DNA from: Nevskiales bacterium | GTDB taxonomy: Bacteria > Pseudomonadota > Gammaproteobacteria > Nevskiales > Nevskiaceae | Length of the DNA stretch: 64,000 nt | NCBI GenBank assembly: GCA_028698335.1 | Contig: JAQVDP010000004.1 | Coordinates: forward strand, 1 to 64,000 | Direction of reading: 5' to 3' | Shown here: positions 8,069 through 16,980 of the stretch, in pieces | How the letters are laid out: the number at the start of each line of letters is the position of its first letter | Position numbering within the stretch: position 1 is the first letter of the stretch | Program-made: the position numbers and the translations under genes | Notes under the pieces: model-generated | Told to the model about the DNA's origin: nothing | The model's database searches: none | What the model saw: the letters and a program-made list of their open reading frames with translations, nothing else

Positions 8069-9316
8069 TCAGGTGAAGCGCTTGAACGCGAGCGTGCCGT
8101 TGGTGCCGCCGAAGCCGAAGGAATTCGACATCGCCACCTCGATCCGGGCTTCACGCGCCTGATTCGGTACGTAGTCCAGATCGCAGCCCTCGTCGGGATT
8201 GTCGAGGTTGATCGTCGGCGGGATCACCTGATCGCGCAGTGCGAGCAGCGAGAAGATGGCCTCGATGCCGCCGGCAGCGCCGAGCAGATGGCCGGTCATC
8301 GACTTGGTCGAACTCACCGCAACCTTGCTGGCGTAGTCACCCAACGCGCCCTTGACGGCGAGCGTCTCGGCCAGATCCCCGGCCTTGGTCGAGGTGCCGT
8401 GTGCGTTGATGTAGTGGATGTCTTCGGGATTGAGGCCGGCATCGCGCATCGCATTCTGCATGCACAGGCGTGCGCCCCGCCCGTCCTCCGGCGGCAGCGT
8501 GATGTGATAGGCGTCCGACGACATGCCGAACCCGATCACCTCGCCGTAGATCTTGGCGCCGCGCTGCTGCGCCGACTCCAGCGACTCGAGGACGACGACA
8601 CCGGCGCCGTCGCCGAGTACGAATCCGTCGCGGTCGCGGTCCCAGGGACGGCTGGCGCGCTCGGGATCATCGTTACGTGTCGACAGCGCGCGCGCCTGGC
8701 AGAACCCGGCCATGCCCGCGGGCGCCGAACCCGCTTCGCCGCCGCCGGCGACGAAATAGTCGGCGTCACCCGACTGGATCAGACGTGCACCGAGTCCGAT
8801 GCTGTGGGTGGCGGTCGTGCAGGCGGAGACCACCGCGAAGTTCGGCCCGGTGATCTTCAGGTCGATCGTGATGTAGCCCGAGATCATGTTGATGATCGAT
8901 GCCGGTACGAAGAACGGTGAGACCTTGCGCGGTCCGCCGGCGTGCAGCTTGCCGCATTCGGCCTCGATGTTGCCGATGCCGCCGATGCCCGATCCGACGC
9001 AGACCCCGATCCGGTCGCGATTCTGGTCGGTGATCTCGAGTCCGGAATCGCGAACGGCCTGCTTGGCCGCCGCGACTCCGTAATGGATGAACTCGTCGGT
9101 GCGTTTGACGTCCTTGACGTTCATCCATTCTTCCGGCTTGAAATCCTTGATCAAGCCGGCGAATTGTGTGGTGTAGGCCGATGCGTCGAATCGCGTGATC
9201 GGCCCGATCCCCGACTTGCCAGCAAGAATGTTGTTCCAGGCCGTGTCGACATCGTTGCCCACGGGCGAAACGATGCCGAGGCCGGTGACGACCACTCGTC
9301 TACGGCTCATTTGCAA
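8069..9316 (-). CDS. fabF: 3-oxoacyl-ACP synthase II
   Basis: 415 aa, the condensing enzyme that elongates acyl-ACP with malonyl-ACP. The thiolase-fold Cys-His-His triad is visible: Cys in [13 protein letters not shown], His in [12 protein letters not shown] and His in [14 protein letters not shown]. The C-terminal [13 protein letters not shown] glycine loop is intact. It lies directly after acpP and before pabB on the minus strand. The order acpP-fabF-pabC-mltG is standard in gammaproteobacteria; here pabB has joined it. Confidence 0.96.
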   Translation of the reverse strand: MQMSRRRVVVTGLGIVSPVGNDVDTAWNNILAGKSGIGPITRFDASAYTTQFAGLIKDFKPEEWMNVKDVKRTDEFIHYGVAAAKQAVRDSGLEITDQNRDRIGVCVGSGIGGIGNIEAECGKLHAGGPRKVSPFFVPASIINMISGYITIDLKITGPNFAVVSACTTATHSIGLGARLIQSGDADYFVAGGGEAGSAPAGMAGFCQARALSTRNDDPERASRPWDRDRDGFVLGDGAGVVVLESLESAQQRGAKIYGEVIGFGMSSDAYHITLPPEDGRGARLCMQNAMRDAGLNPEDIHYINAHGTSTKAGDLAETLAVKGALGDYASKVAVSSTKSMTGHLLGAAGGIEAIFSLLALRDQVIPPTINLDNPDEGCDLDYVPNQAREARIEVAMSNSFGFGGTNGTLAFKRFT

Positions 9317-9362
9317 GTCTCAGATTCGAAGGATTTAAACGATAGAGCGGCCCGACAGCGGA

Positions 9363-9608
9363 TCAACCCGCCTGATTGGTATGGGCCTTGATGTAGGTGA
9401 GGACGTCCTGGAAGGTCACGATCTTCTCGGCTTCCTCGTCCGGGATGTCGATTTCGAACTCTTCCTCCAGAGCCATCACCAGCTCGACCGTGTCGAGAGA
9501 ATCGGCACCCAGATCTTCGACGAAGGAGGCCTCGGGCGTGATTTGATCTTCGCTGACCGAAAGCTGTTCGGCGATGATCTTTTTGACCTTCTCTTCAAGC
9601 GTACTCAT
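9363..9608 (-). CDS. acpP: Acyl carrier protein
   Basis: 81 aa, acidic four-helix carrier. The phosphopantetheine attachment Ser is in [16 protein letters not shown]. It has its own 179-nt upstream region, which contains a TACAAT hexamer (minus strand) and two inverted repeats, so it is probably transcribed separately as well as from the fabD-fabG side, as is common for this highly expressed gene. Confidence 0.97.
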   Translation of the reverse strand: MSTLEEKVKKIIAEQLSVSEDQITPEASFVEDLGADSLDTVELVMALEEEFEIDIPDEEAEKIVTFQDVLTYIKAHTNQAG

Positions 9609-9660
9609 GCGTCACTCCGCAGCGTTTTTAGTGGTGTGAGAATCCGGCGTATTGTAGTTG

Positions 9661-9695
9661 AACCCGCCGGGTTAGACATCAGGTTCTTGAACCTG
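9661..9695. promoter_or_regulatory. Two inverted repeats upstream of acpP
   Basis: AACCCGCCGGGTT (9661-9673) and CAGGTTC-TT-GAACCTG (9680-9695) lie 53-87 bp upstream of the acpP start. A minus-strand TACAAT sits between them and the gene. Their position and symmetry fit operators for a dimeric fatty-acid regulator, though they do not match a motif I can name; read as RNA they could also form leader hairpins. Confidence 0.4.
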
Positions 9696-9787
9696 TTTAA
9701 GAATAAGGAATTAGGACTACAAGCCGAGGGGCGGAACGGCTCCGGGCGTCATCTGCCGATCCGTGTCTCGGGTGATCCGGGAGGGCC

Positions 9788-10528
9788 TCAGGCCATGTAC
9801 ATCCCGCCGTTGACCTGCAGCGTCTCGCCGCTGATGTAACCCGCCTCGCGGGACGCCAGAAACGCAACCGCGGCGGCGATGTCGTCGGGAGAACCGAGGC
9901 GCTGGGCCGGCACCCGCTCGAGCAGCGCGGCGCGAACGTCCTCGCCGAGCGCCTGGGTCATGTCGGTTTCAATGAATCCGGGTGCCACGACATTGACGGT
10001 GATGCCGCGCGAACCGACCTCCTGCGCGAGGGACTTGCTGAAGCCGACCAGCCCGGCCTTCGCCGCGCAGTAGTTCGCCTGGCCCGGGTTGCCCATATGG
10101 CCGACGACCGAGCCGATGCTCACGATGCGTCCGTAACGGGCCTTCATCATGCCGCGCAGCACCGCGCGGGAGAGGCGGAACACCGAGCTCAGATCGGTTG
10201 CGATGACTTCGTCCCAGTCGTCATCCTTCATCCTCAGCAGCAAAGTGTCGCGGGTCACGCCGGCATTGTTGACCAGGATCGACAGCGCACCGATCTCGCT
10301 GATCAGCGCATCGCAATCGGCGGCGCTGCGCACGTCGAGGACACGCCCCTCGCCGCCAAACGGGCTCAGTGCTTCGGTGATGGCGGCCGCGCCCTGCTCG
10401 GAGGTGGCCGTCCCGATCACCTTCGCGCCTTCCGATGCCAGTCGCATCGCGATGGCGCGGCCGATGCCGCGGCTCGCGCCGGTCACCAGTGCGGTCTGTT
10501 CGTTGAATCGTGCTGCTGTGCTGGTCAT
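9788..10528 (-). CDS. fabG: 3-oxoacyl-ACP reductase
   Basis: 246 aa short-chain dehydrogenase that reduces beta-ketoacyl-ACP with NADPH. It has the nucleotide-binding TGASRGIGRAIA near residue 15, NNAG at ~90, catalytic Ser in SIGSVVG and YCAAK (Tyr/Lys), and the C-terminal ending VNGGMYMA. The start at 10528 is chosen to give the usual FabG N-terminus; the frame stays open upstream but with Arg-rich non-homologous residues that overlap the downstream end of fabD. Confidence 0.95.
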   Translation of the reverse strand: MTSTAARFNEQTALVTGASRGIGRAIAMRLASEGAKVIGTATSEQGAAAITEALSPFGGEGRVLDVRSAADCDALISEIGALSILVNNAGVTRDTLLLRMKDDDWDEVIATDLSSVFRLSRAVLRGMMKARYGRIVSIGSVVGHMGNPGQANYCAAKAGLVGFSKSLAQEVGSRGITVNVVAPGFIETDMTQALGEDVRAALLERVPAQRLGSPDDIAAAVAFLASREAGYISGETLQVNGGMYMA

Positions 10529-10595
10529 CGCGTCTGTTTCCTGCCGCGGTCCGTGCGGCGCGCTAGTGTAAACAAGATTACCGTTGGATGGGGGT

Positions 10596-11525
10596 TCAGG
10601 CGAGGATCGCCTGTGCCGCCTGCTCCATCGTGTCGGCCTGCTCCAGCGCATAGGACTGGGCGCCCTTGACGATGCGCTTGTTCAGACCCACCAGCACCTT
10701 GCCCGGGCCGCATTCCAGGAACAGCGGTACGCCGCGGCGATCGAGTTCGACGATGGTCTGGGTCCACCGTACCGGGCGATACAGCTGATCGCGCAGCGCG
10801 GTGCGAATGGTGCCGGCATCGCCCCGCTCGGCCGCGTCCAGGTTGTGCAGGACTGGAATGGTCGGGACCGCGACGTCGACCGCCTGCAGGCGGTCGTAGA
10901 GCTGCTCGGCGGCGCCTTGCATCATCGAACAATGCGAGGGCACTGACATCGGTACCCGAACCGCCATGCGGGCGCCATGGGCCTTGGCGTGCTCCAGCAC
11001 CCACTCGACAGCGGCGCCGGCGCCGGCCAGAACGACCTGTCCGGGCGAGTTGTAATTCGCCGGTTCCAGCGGACCTTCCCCTGGATAGGCCCGGCACAAC
11101 GCGTCGATCTGGGCATCGTCGAGGCCAATCACCGCCGCCATGCCCCCGGCGCCCTGGGGCACCGCAGCCTGCATCAGCTGTCCGCGCAACTCGACCAGCT
11201 TGAGTGCGTCGTCGAAACGCAGGCTGCCGGCGGCGACCAGCGCCGCGTATTCACCGAGGCTGTGCCCGGCGACGGCGGCCGGCGGCGGCAGCCCCCTTGT
11301 GTTCCAGATGCGCCACAGCGCGATATCCGCAGCCAGCAAGGCGGGCTGCGTCCGTTCCGTCCGGTTGAGCTCATCTGCCGGGCCTTGTTCGACCAGGGTC
11401 CTGAGATCCCAGCCCAGGACATCCGACGCCTCCTCGAGCGTCTGCGCCACCACGGGGCTGTCGTGTGCGCCGAGCATGCCGACCGACTGGGACCCCTGCC
11501 CCGGGAAAAGCATAGCGTACGTCAT
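10596..11525 (-). CDS. fabD: Malonyl-CoA:ACP transacylase
   Basis: 309 aa. Transfers malonyl from CoA to ACP. The N-terminal FPGQGSQSVGM, the nucleophile elbow GHSLGEYAAL (Ser ~91) and the catalytic His region SVPSHCSMM are present. It is first in the fab cluster here; fabH, plsX and rpmF, which usually precede it, are not found, and the gene next to it instead encodes a rhombosortase 3 nt away. Confidence 0.96.
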   Translation of the reverse strand: MTYAMLFPGQGSQSVGMLGAHDSPVVAQTLEEASDVLGWDLRTLVEQGPADELNRTERTQPALLAADIALWRIWNTRGLPPPAAVAGHSLGEYAALVAAGSLRFDDALKLVELRGQLMQAAVPQGAGGMAAVIGLDDAQIDALCRAYPGEGPLEPANYNSPGQVVLAGAGAAVEWVLEHAKAHGARMAVRVPMSVPSHCSMMQGAAEQLYDRLQAVDVAVPTIPVLHNLDAAERGDAGTIRTALRDQLYRPVRWTQTIVELDRRGVPLFLECGPGKVLVGLNKRIVKGAQSYALEQADTMEQAAQAILA

Positions 11526-11528
11526 TGA

Positions 11529-12158
11529 TTATTCCGGATTCTTTTCAGATTCGGACCGCTTCTCGCGATCTCTTGGAACTTTGAAGAGGGGCAATACTGC
11601 CGCGTAAAGGGCGGCGCCGACAACACCATAAAGGTGGGATTCGGTGACGACGTGTCCACCGATCGCGGATTCATCGGACACCGGCGCGCCCGCAAACAGC
11701 TCCCATCCGATCTTGCCGACCAGATACAGCAGGCAGCCGCTGGCGATGAGGTCGCCGCGACGGACCTGCGGCAGCAGCCCCAGCACGAACAGGCCATGGA
11801 TGACGCCCGACATGCCGACATAGCGCGACAGTTCCGGCACGAACAGCAGCAGGCAACTGCTCATGAATACCGACAGGAACAGGATGCGTCGCAGCCAAGC
11901 GCCGACCGACAGCGGTTCGGGACACAACAGCACCAGGACGGCCAGCCCCAGCTCGTTGAGCATCAGGTGATACCAGCCCAAGTGAACGAAATTGCCGGAA
12001 AGCAGTCTCCACCATTGACCGTCGAGAATCAGGCGGCGGTCGTACGCCAGCAAGGTTCGTCCCCAGTCACCGAGCAGTTCGGTCAGCAGCAGCAACAGCA
12101 TCAGCAGGCCCGGCACCAGCCACACCCGGACCGAGCGGTAAGGCGAGTTTGCTATCAT
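11529..12158 (-). CDS. rrtA: Rhombosortase (rhomboid-family intramembrane serine protease)
   Basis: 209 aa, about six hydrophobic segments. It has the rhomboid catalytic serine motif GMSGVIHG and the partner His in ESHLYGVVGA, plus a WWRLLSGNFVHLGWYHLMLN segment. This form of the rhomboid fold is the rhombosortase family, which removes C-terminal GlyGly-CTERM anchors from proteins handled by type II secretion. The divergent neighbour gspG and its operon fit that role. No GlyGly-CTERM substrate was recognised in the window. The gene runs into fabD with a 3-nt gap and may be co-transcribed with the fab genes. Confidence 0.8.
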   Translation of the reverse strand: MIANSPYRSVRVWLVPGLLMLLLLLTELLGDWGRTLLAYDRRLILDGQWWRLLSGNFVHLGWYHLMLNELGLAVLVLLCPEPLSVGAWLRRILFLSVFMSSCLLLFVPELSRYVGMSGVIHGLFVLGLLPQVRRGDLIASGCLLYLVGKIGWELFAGAPVSDESAIGGHVVTESHLYGVVGAALYAAVLPLFKVPRDREKRSESEKNPE

Positions 12159-12200
12159 TTCGGTTTATTTCGTGCAGTTCCCTTCGATCCCACACGAGCA

Positions 12201-12647
12201 ATGAAAACACTCCCCGTTTCGCTGTCGCAGCGCGGTTTTACCCTGATCGAAATCATGGTGGTCGTCGTGATTCTCGGTATTCTGGCGGCCGTGGTCGTGC
12301 CCAAGATTATGGACGAGCCGGACAAGGCCCGCGCGGCCAAGGCCAAGCAGGATATCCGGGCGCTGGAGTCGGCGCTCAATCTGTACAAGCTCGACAACTA
12401 CAGCTACCCGAACACGCAGCAGGGTCTGGACGCGCTGGTCAACAAGCCGTCCGGAGAGCCCGAACCGCGCAATTACAAGTCCGGCGGCTACGTGAAATCG
12501 CTGCCGAAGGATCCGTGGGGCAATCCGTACAAGTATCTGCAGCCCGGTACGCACGGCGATTTCGACCTGTATTCGCTCGGTGCCGACAGCCGTCCGGGCG
12601 GGGAAGGTCCCGCGGCCGACATCGGCAACTGGGATCTGGGCGGCTAA
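12201..12647 (+). CDS. gspG: Type II secretion major pseudopilin
   Basis: 148 aa. A short leader ends at the prepilin peptidase site QRG^FTLIEIM, followed by the hydrophobic helix VVVILGILAAVVVPK. The GspG-type C-terminal region includes YPNTQQGLDALV, DPWGNPYKY and DLYSLGADSRPGGEG, which carries the calcium-binding loop. It polymerises into the periplasmic pseudopilus. The start ATG at 12201 gives the standard short leader; the longer open frame upstream overlaps rrtA on the other strand. It begins a gspG-N operon; C, D, E and F are not in the window. Confidence 0.95.
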   Translation: MKTLPVSLSQRGFTLIEIMVVVVILGILAAVVVPKIMDEPDKARAAKAKQDIRALESALNLYKLDNYSYPNTQQGLDALVNKPSGEPEPRNYKSGGYVKSLPKDPWGNPYKYLQPGTHGDFDLYSLGADSRPGGEGPAADIGNWDLGG

Positions 12648-12691
12648 AGCGCACTGACGGCTGCAGGGCTGCCGCCAGCGGCGACCGCACC

Positions 12692-13270
12692 ATGACCCCG
12701 AAGCAATCGACAGCGGCGCCAGTCCGGCGTCGCGCGCGTGCGGCCGGATTCACGCTGGTCGAGGTGATGGTCGTCGTGCTGATCATCGGCATCATGCTGA
12801 CCTTCGCGAGCCTGTCGGTCGGTGACCGGGCGCTGGCGGACAAGCTCGAGGTCGAGGCCAAGCGCATCAACCAGCTGTTCCGTCTCGCGCAGGAAGAAGC
12901 CGAGTTCAAGGGCTTCGAGATGGGCTTCCGCCAGACCGAGGACGGCTACGAATTCCTGCTGGCGTCGCCGCAGGGTGGCTGGGTTCCGGTGCCCGATGGC
13001 CCCCTGCGCGGCCGGGCGATTCCGGAACCGATGGAGCTGGAGCTGCGCGTCGAAGGGCGCCCGAGTGTTCCCGACGGACGCAAGGACCGCAGCGCCGACG
13101 ACTCCGAACCGAGCGGTCCGCTGCCGGAAGTACTGTTCCTGTCCGGCGGCGAGCTGACCGCCTTCACGCTGGACCTGGGGGCGCCGGGCATCGAGACGAT
13201 CTACCGCATCGAGGGCACGATGATCGGCCAGCTGACGCTCAAGACGCTTGCCACGGACGAGTTGCGATGA
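12692..13270 (+). CDS. gspH: Type II secretion minor pseudopilin GspH
   Basis: 192 aa. An Arg-rich leader ends at RAAG^FTLVEVMVV with Glu at +5, followed by a hydrophobic helix (VVVLIIGIMLTFASL). The globular part is GspH-like in length and order. The start ATG at 12692 lies 44 nt after gspG. The 3' end overlaps gspI by 4 nt. Confidence 0.88.
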   Translation: MTPKQSTAAPVRRRARAAGFTLVEVMVVVLIIGIMLTFASLSVGDRALADKLEVEAKRINQLFRLAQEEAEFKGFEMGFRQTEDGYEFLLASPQGGWVPVPDGPLRGRAIPEPMELELRVEGRPSVPDGRKDRSADDSEPSGPLPEVLFLSGGELTAFTLDLGAPGIETIYRIEGTMIGQLTLKTLATDELR

Positions 13271-13644
13271 GGCGGCGCAGCACCGGGTTCACGCTGATCG
13301 AGATGCTGGCGGCGGTCGCGGTCCTGGCGATCGCGATGGCGGCGATCCTGTCCGGCATGGCGCGCTACGCGGACAATGCCGCCTATCTGCGGGAGCGCAC
13401 GATCGCGCTGTGGGTTGCGCACAACCGCCTGACTGAAATCGAACTGCAGCCCACATGGCCCGACACCGGCAAGTCCGACGGCGACATGCAGATGGCCGGC
13501 CGGCTGTGGACCTGGAAGGTCGAGGTCATCGCCACGCCGGATGCTCATCTGCGTCGCGTCAATATCGAGGTCGAGTCACCGGGCCGGGACGACGCCGTCG
13601 TCGCAGCGCTGTCGGCCTTCATTGCCGACACCGGACGCCAGTGA
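13267..13644 (+). CDS. gspI: Type II secretion minor pseudopilin GspI
   Basis: 125 aa, normal for GspI. The leader RRRSTG^FTLIEMLAAVAVLA is cut by the prepilin peptidase. GspI forms the pseudopilus tip with J and K. The conserved ALWVAHNRLTEIEL segment of GspI is visible at residues ~45-60. It overlaps gspH by 4 nt and gspJ by 1 nt (TGATG). Confidence 0.92.
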   Translation: MRRRSTGFTLIEMLAAVAVLAIAMAAILSGMARYADNAAYLRERTIALWVAHNRLTEIELQPTWPDTGKSDGDMQMAGRLWTWKVEVIATPDAHLRRVNIEVESPGRDDAVVAALSAFIADTGRQ

Positions 13645-14333
13645 TGCGGAAACCGGCGCGCGGCTTCACCCTGCTCGAGCTGATCGTGGTCATCGCGATC
13701 TTCGCGCTGTTCTCGATCATGGCGTATGGCGGTCTCGATTCGGTCCTCAAGACCCGGCACCAGGTCGAGCGCGCGCAGGAACGCGTGGCGGAGCTGCAAA
13801 AGGCCTATATGCGCCTGCGTAACGATTTCCAGCAGGTCCGGATGCGGCCGGCCCGGGACAACTTCGGCGATACGCAGGCGGCGTTGACGGCCACCGACGC
13901 CGGCTACGTCGAGTTCACCCGCGGGGGCTGGCGCAACTCGCTGTACCTGCCCCGCTCCACCCTGGAACGCGTCGCCTACTCCGTCGAAGACGACCGCCTG
14001 GTGCGTCTCAGCTGGCCGGTGCTCGACCGTGGACAGGACACGCAGCCGGTGAAGCTGGTTCTGCTCGACAACATCGAGAGCGTCTACTGGCAGTACCTCG
14101 ACGCCAGCCGGGAGTGGCGGACGCGGTGGCCGTTCGACGCCAGCGGTGCGCAGCAGGCGCCCGCGGCGATACAACCGCCGCTGGCGGTCGAGGTCAAGAT
14201 CCGCACCAAGGACGCCGGCGAGCTGAGTTTCCTGTTCCGCATCGGGACGGATATGCCCAAGATCCCGCCGCGCGGCAACGCGACCGGGAGCGCTCCGCAG
14301 GGCGGGCAGAACGGTCAGGGCACGCAGCAATGA
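13644..14333 (+). CDS. gspJ: Type II secretion minor pseudopilin GspJ
   Basis: 229 aa. Cleavage site ARG^FTLLELIVVIAIFALFS with Glu at +5. The family's RxxNDFQQVRMRPARDN-type stretch, VEFTRGGWRN and the RLSWPVLDR strand support GspJ. It is a tip pseudopilin that pairs with GspI and GspK. The last ~20 residues are Gly/Gln/Asn-rich and probably disordered. It overlaps gspK by 4 nt. Confidence 0.92.
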   Translation: MRKPARGFTLLELIVVIAIFALFSIMAYGGLDSVLKTRHQVERAQERVAELQKAYMRLRNDFQQVRMRPARDNFGDTQAALTATDAGYVEFTRGGWRNSLYLPRSTLERVAYSVEDDRLVRLSWPVLDRGQDTQPVKLVLLDNIESVYWQYLDASREWRTRWPFDASGAQQAPAAIQPPLAVEVKIRTKDAGELSFLFRIGTDMPKIPPRGNATGSAPQGGQNGQGTQQ

Positions 14334-15271
14334 GAACCCGGCAGCGCGGCATTGCCCTGATTACCGCAGTGTTGGTGGTCGCACTGGCCACCATCGCGGC
14401 GACCGCCATTCTGGTGTCGGCCAACATCGCGATCCGGCGGACCGGCAATCTCCAGGAATCCGAGCTGGCGTGGTGGTACGGCGATGGCGTCGAATCCTGG
14501 GTCAAGTCGATTCTCGAGCGCGATCTTGACGACAACCAGACCGATTCGCTGAAGGATGCCTGGGCGCAGCCGGTGGACTATCTGCCGGTTGACGAAGGCG
14601 CGATCAGCGGGCGGGTCATCGACCTGCAGGGGCTCTACAACCTCAACAACCTCGGCACCCCGGATCCGGACGAATTCCAGCTCCAGCTGAAAGTCTTCGC
14701 GCGCCTGCTCAGCGTGATCGGTGTCGGCGACGAATTCCAGGCCCAGGGGCTCGCATCCGCGATCCGCGACTGGATCGATGCCGACAATGAGCCGACGGGG
14801 TTCGATGGCGCCGAGGACACCGAGTACATGGGCATCGAAATCCCCTATCGCGTCCCCAACCAGTATATGGCGAGCGTCAGCGAGCTACTGGCGGTCAAGG
14901 GCGTGACCCGTGAGATCTACGACAAGCTGCGCCCGTTCGTCTGCGCGGTCCCGCAGACGGGCGTGGCGGTCAACGTGAATACCGCGCCCGAGCCGGTGCT
15001 GCAGGCGCTTGCGGCGGAGAGCCGACCGGAGCTCGATCAGTTCATTGCCGAGCGTGCCCAGACCCCGGCCGAAAGCGTTCAGGCCCTCTACGACAAAGGC
15101 GTTTTCGTTGCCCAGGATCCCGGCGCGGGCATGCTCGGGGTCAGCTCCGCCTTCTTCATGTCACAGGTCACCCTTTCAATAGGCAGCAGTCGGCTCACGC
15201 TGTATAGTTTCTATTTTCGCCCGGCCGGCGGCATTCCGGCCGTTTACGGCCGAAGCACAGGCACAGAGTAA
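14330..15271 (+). CDS. gspK: Type II secretion pseudopilin GspK
   Basis: 313 aa. Leader ending QRG^IALITAVLVVALA without the usual Glu at +5, a hallmark of GspK at the pseudopilus tip. The large helical domain includes SGRVIDLQGLYNLNNL, the region RDWIDADNEPTGFDGAED, YMASVSELLAVKGV and NVNTAPEPVLQAL, all typical. Start ATG 14330 is fixed by the overlap with gspJ and the leader. Confidence 0.94.
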   Translation: MRTRQRGIALITAVLVVALATIAATAILVSANIAIRRTGNLQESELAWWYGDGVESWVKSILERDLDDNQTDSLKDAWAQPVDYLPVDEGAISGRVIDLQGLYNLNNLGTPDPDEFQLQLKVFARLLSVIGVGDEFQAQGLASAIRDWIDADNEPTGFDGAEDTEYMGIEIPYRVPNQYMASVSELLAVKGVTREIYDKLRPFVCAVPQTGVAVNVNTAPEPVLQALAAESRPELDQFIAERAQTPAESVQALYDKGVFVAQDPGAGMLGVSSAFFMSQVTLSIGSSRLTLYSFYFRPAGGIPAVYGRSTGTE

Positions 15272-15272
15272 G

Positions 15273-16475
15273 TTGCGCGAGACCCTCTACATCCGATTGC
15301 GTGCCGCAGAGCCCGGCGCGCCCCTGGCGTACTGCATCGCCAGTTCCGAAGCAGTGGCGTCCTTCGTCATCGAGCGGGCGCCCCTGGACGCGCTGGCGAC
15401 GCTGGCGGTGCAACGCAGGGTTGTCGTGCTGGTGCCCTCCGCCGACGTCCGCCTGACCGCCGTTGCGCTTCCCGCGCGCCAGGCCGCCAAAGCCCTGCAG
15501 GCGGTTCCGTTTGCGCTGGAGGATCAGCTCGCAGACGACGTCGATACCCTGCACTTTGCCCTGGGCAGCCGGCGCAGCGACGGTTCGTGGCCCGTCGCGG
15601 TGGTCGCGCACACGCGGATGCAGCATTGGCTGCAGCAGCTCACCGAAGCCGGAGTCCGGCCCGACGCGATCATTCCGGATGTGCTGGCGCTGCCGGTTCC
15701 CGACGAGCAGCAATTCAGTCTGTTGATCGATGGCGCCGAAGTGGTCGCGCGGACCGGGGCGGACGCAAGCTTCGTCTGCGAACGCGACGACCTTCCGCTA
15801 TGCCTGCAACTGGCGGATGCCGACAAGTCCAGGACCCTGCGCATCGTCATCCCCCGCGACCAGGCCTTCGACCCCAGCGCGCTGGAATGGCCGGTGGAGC
15901 CTCTGCACGGTTTCGCGGACCCGCTCGAAGCTCTGTTGCAGCAGCTCGATCTGCGCCAGTCGATCGATCTCCTGCAGGGGCCCTACTCGGCGCACCAGGA
16001 CTGGCTGCGGTACTGGAAGCCCTGGCGGCTCGCGGCCGGCCTGGCCGGCGCAGCCTTCGTTCTGGGGCTGATCGCGCACGGGATCGAGGTCCATCGTCTC
16101 GGTGGCGAGGTCGCCGCACTCGAGGCACGCAACATCGCGCGCTATCAGGAGCTGTTTCCGGACGAGGTCCGGATCGAGGATCTGAGCTCACAGCTCGCGC
16201 AGAAGCTTTCCAGTCTGTCCGGAGGCGATGCCGGTCCGGCCTTCTTTCCGCTGCTCGACGTCGTCAGCCGAGCCATCGGCGAGGTTCAGGGGCTGGAAGT
16301 CGAGGCCCTGCAGTACCGGGACAGCGCCCTGTACGTCGGCCTCAGTGCCAGCAACCTGCAGGTGCTGGAGAAATTGAAACAGTGGTTTGAAAAGCCCGGC
16401 ACCGCAGCACTTGAGGTGCAGTCCGCCAACGCTGGCAGCCAGGGCGTCAAAATCCGTATCCGTCTGACGCTGTGA
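15273..16475 (+). CDS. gspL: Type II secretion protein GspL
   Basis: 400 aa. The inner-membrane assembly protein linking GspE to the pseudopilus. An N-terminal actin-like cytoplasmic domain (residues ~1-240, with ALEDQLADDVDTLHFALG) is followed by one membrane span around residues 248-272 (LAAGLAGAAFVLGLIAHGI) and a periplasmic ferredoxin-like domain. It apparently begins with TTG, 1 nt after the gspK stop; no better start preserves the N-terminal strand. Confidence 0.88.
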   Translation: MRETLYIRLRAAEPGAPLAYCIASSEAVASFVIERAPLDALATLAVQRRVVVLVPSADVRLTAVALPARQAAKALQAVPFALEDQLADDVDTLHFALGSRRSDGSWPVAVVAHTRMQHWLQQLTEAGVRPDAIIPDVLALPVPDEQQFSLLIDGAEVVARTGADASFVCERDDLPLCLQLADADKSRTLRIVIPRDQAFDPSALEWPVEPLHGFADPLEALLQQLDLRQSIDLLQGPYSAHQDWLRYWKPWRLAAGLAGAAFVLGLIAHGIEVHRLGGEVAALEARNIARYQELFPDEVRIEDLSSQLAQKLSSLSGGDAGPAFFPLLDVVSRAIGEVQGLEVEALQYRDSALYVGLSASNLQVLEKLKQWFEKPGTAALEVQSANAGSQGVKIRIRLTL

Positions 16476-16975
16476 TGAAGAACCCTTTCGAACCGATCCA
16501 GGATGCGCTGCGCCAGATGGCGCCGCGGGAGCGCGTGATGGTTCTCGCCGGCGCTGTCGTCGTCGCCGTGACGGTGCTGTATCTGGTGCTGTGGGAGCCG
16601 TTGATGCAGGCGCATCGTGATCGGCAGATGGCGCTGGAGAGCGCGCGGCACATCGCGCAGCGCATCGAGCAGGCTGCGGCGCTGCTGCAGCAGGGCGCGG
16701 CCAGTGGCGCGGCGGCGGTCGATCGCAAGACCTCGTTGCTGACAGCGGTCGACCAGACCAGCCGTTCCGCGGTGCTTGGCAAGGCGCCGAGTCGGGTCCA
16801 GCCGGAAGGCGACAAGGAAGTGAAGATCTGGATCGAGGACACCTCCTTCGACAACATGCTGCGCTGGCTCCAGCAGCTGCAGACCCGTTACGGCATCACG
16901 CCCAAGCAACTCGAGGTCGAACGCGGCGCCGGCCCCGGGCTGGTGAGTGGGCGCCTGTCGCTGGTGAGGGAGTAA
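16472..16975 (+). CDS. gspM: Type II secretion protein GspM
   Basis: 167 aa. A short cytoplasmic start, one membrane helix at residues ~24-42 (VMVLAGAVVVAVTVLYLVL) and a periplasmic domain. GspM partners GspL. Its sequence is weakly conserved, but size, topology and position directly after gspL (4-nt overlap) make the call secure. The family-like ending DNMLRWLQQLQTRYGI is present. Confidence 0.88.
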   Translation: MMKNPFEPIQDALRQMAPRERVMVLAGAVVVAVTVLYLVLWEPLMQAHRDRQMALESARHIAQRIEQAAALLQQGAASGAAAVDRKTSLLTAVDQTSRSAVLGKAPSRVQPEGDKEVKIWIEDTSFDNMLRWLQQLQTRYGITPKQLEVERGAGPGLVSGRLSLVRE

Positions 16976-16980
16976 GCCGC

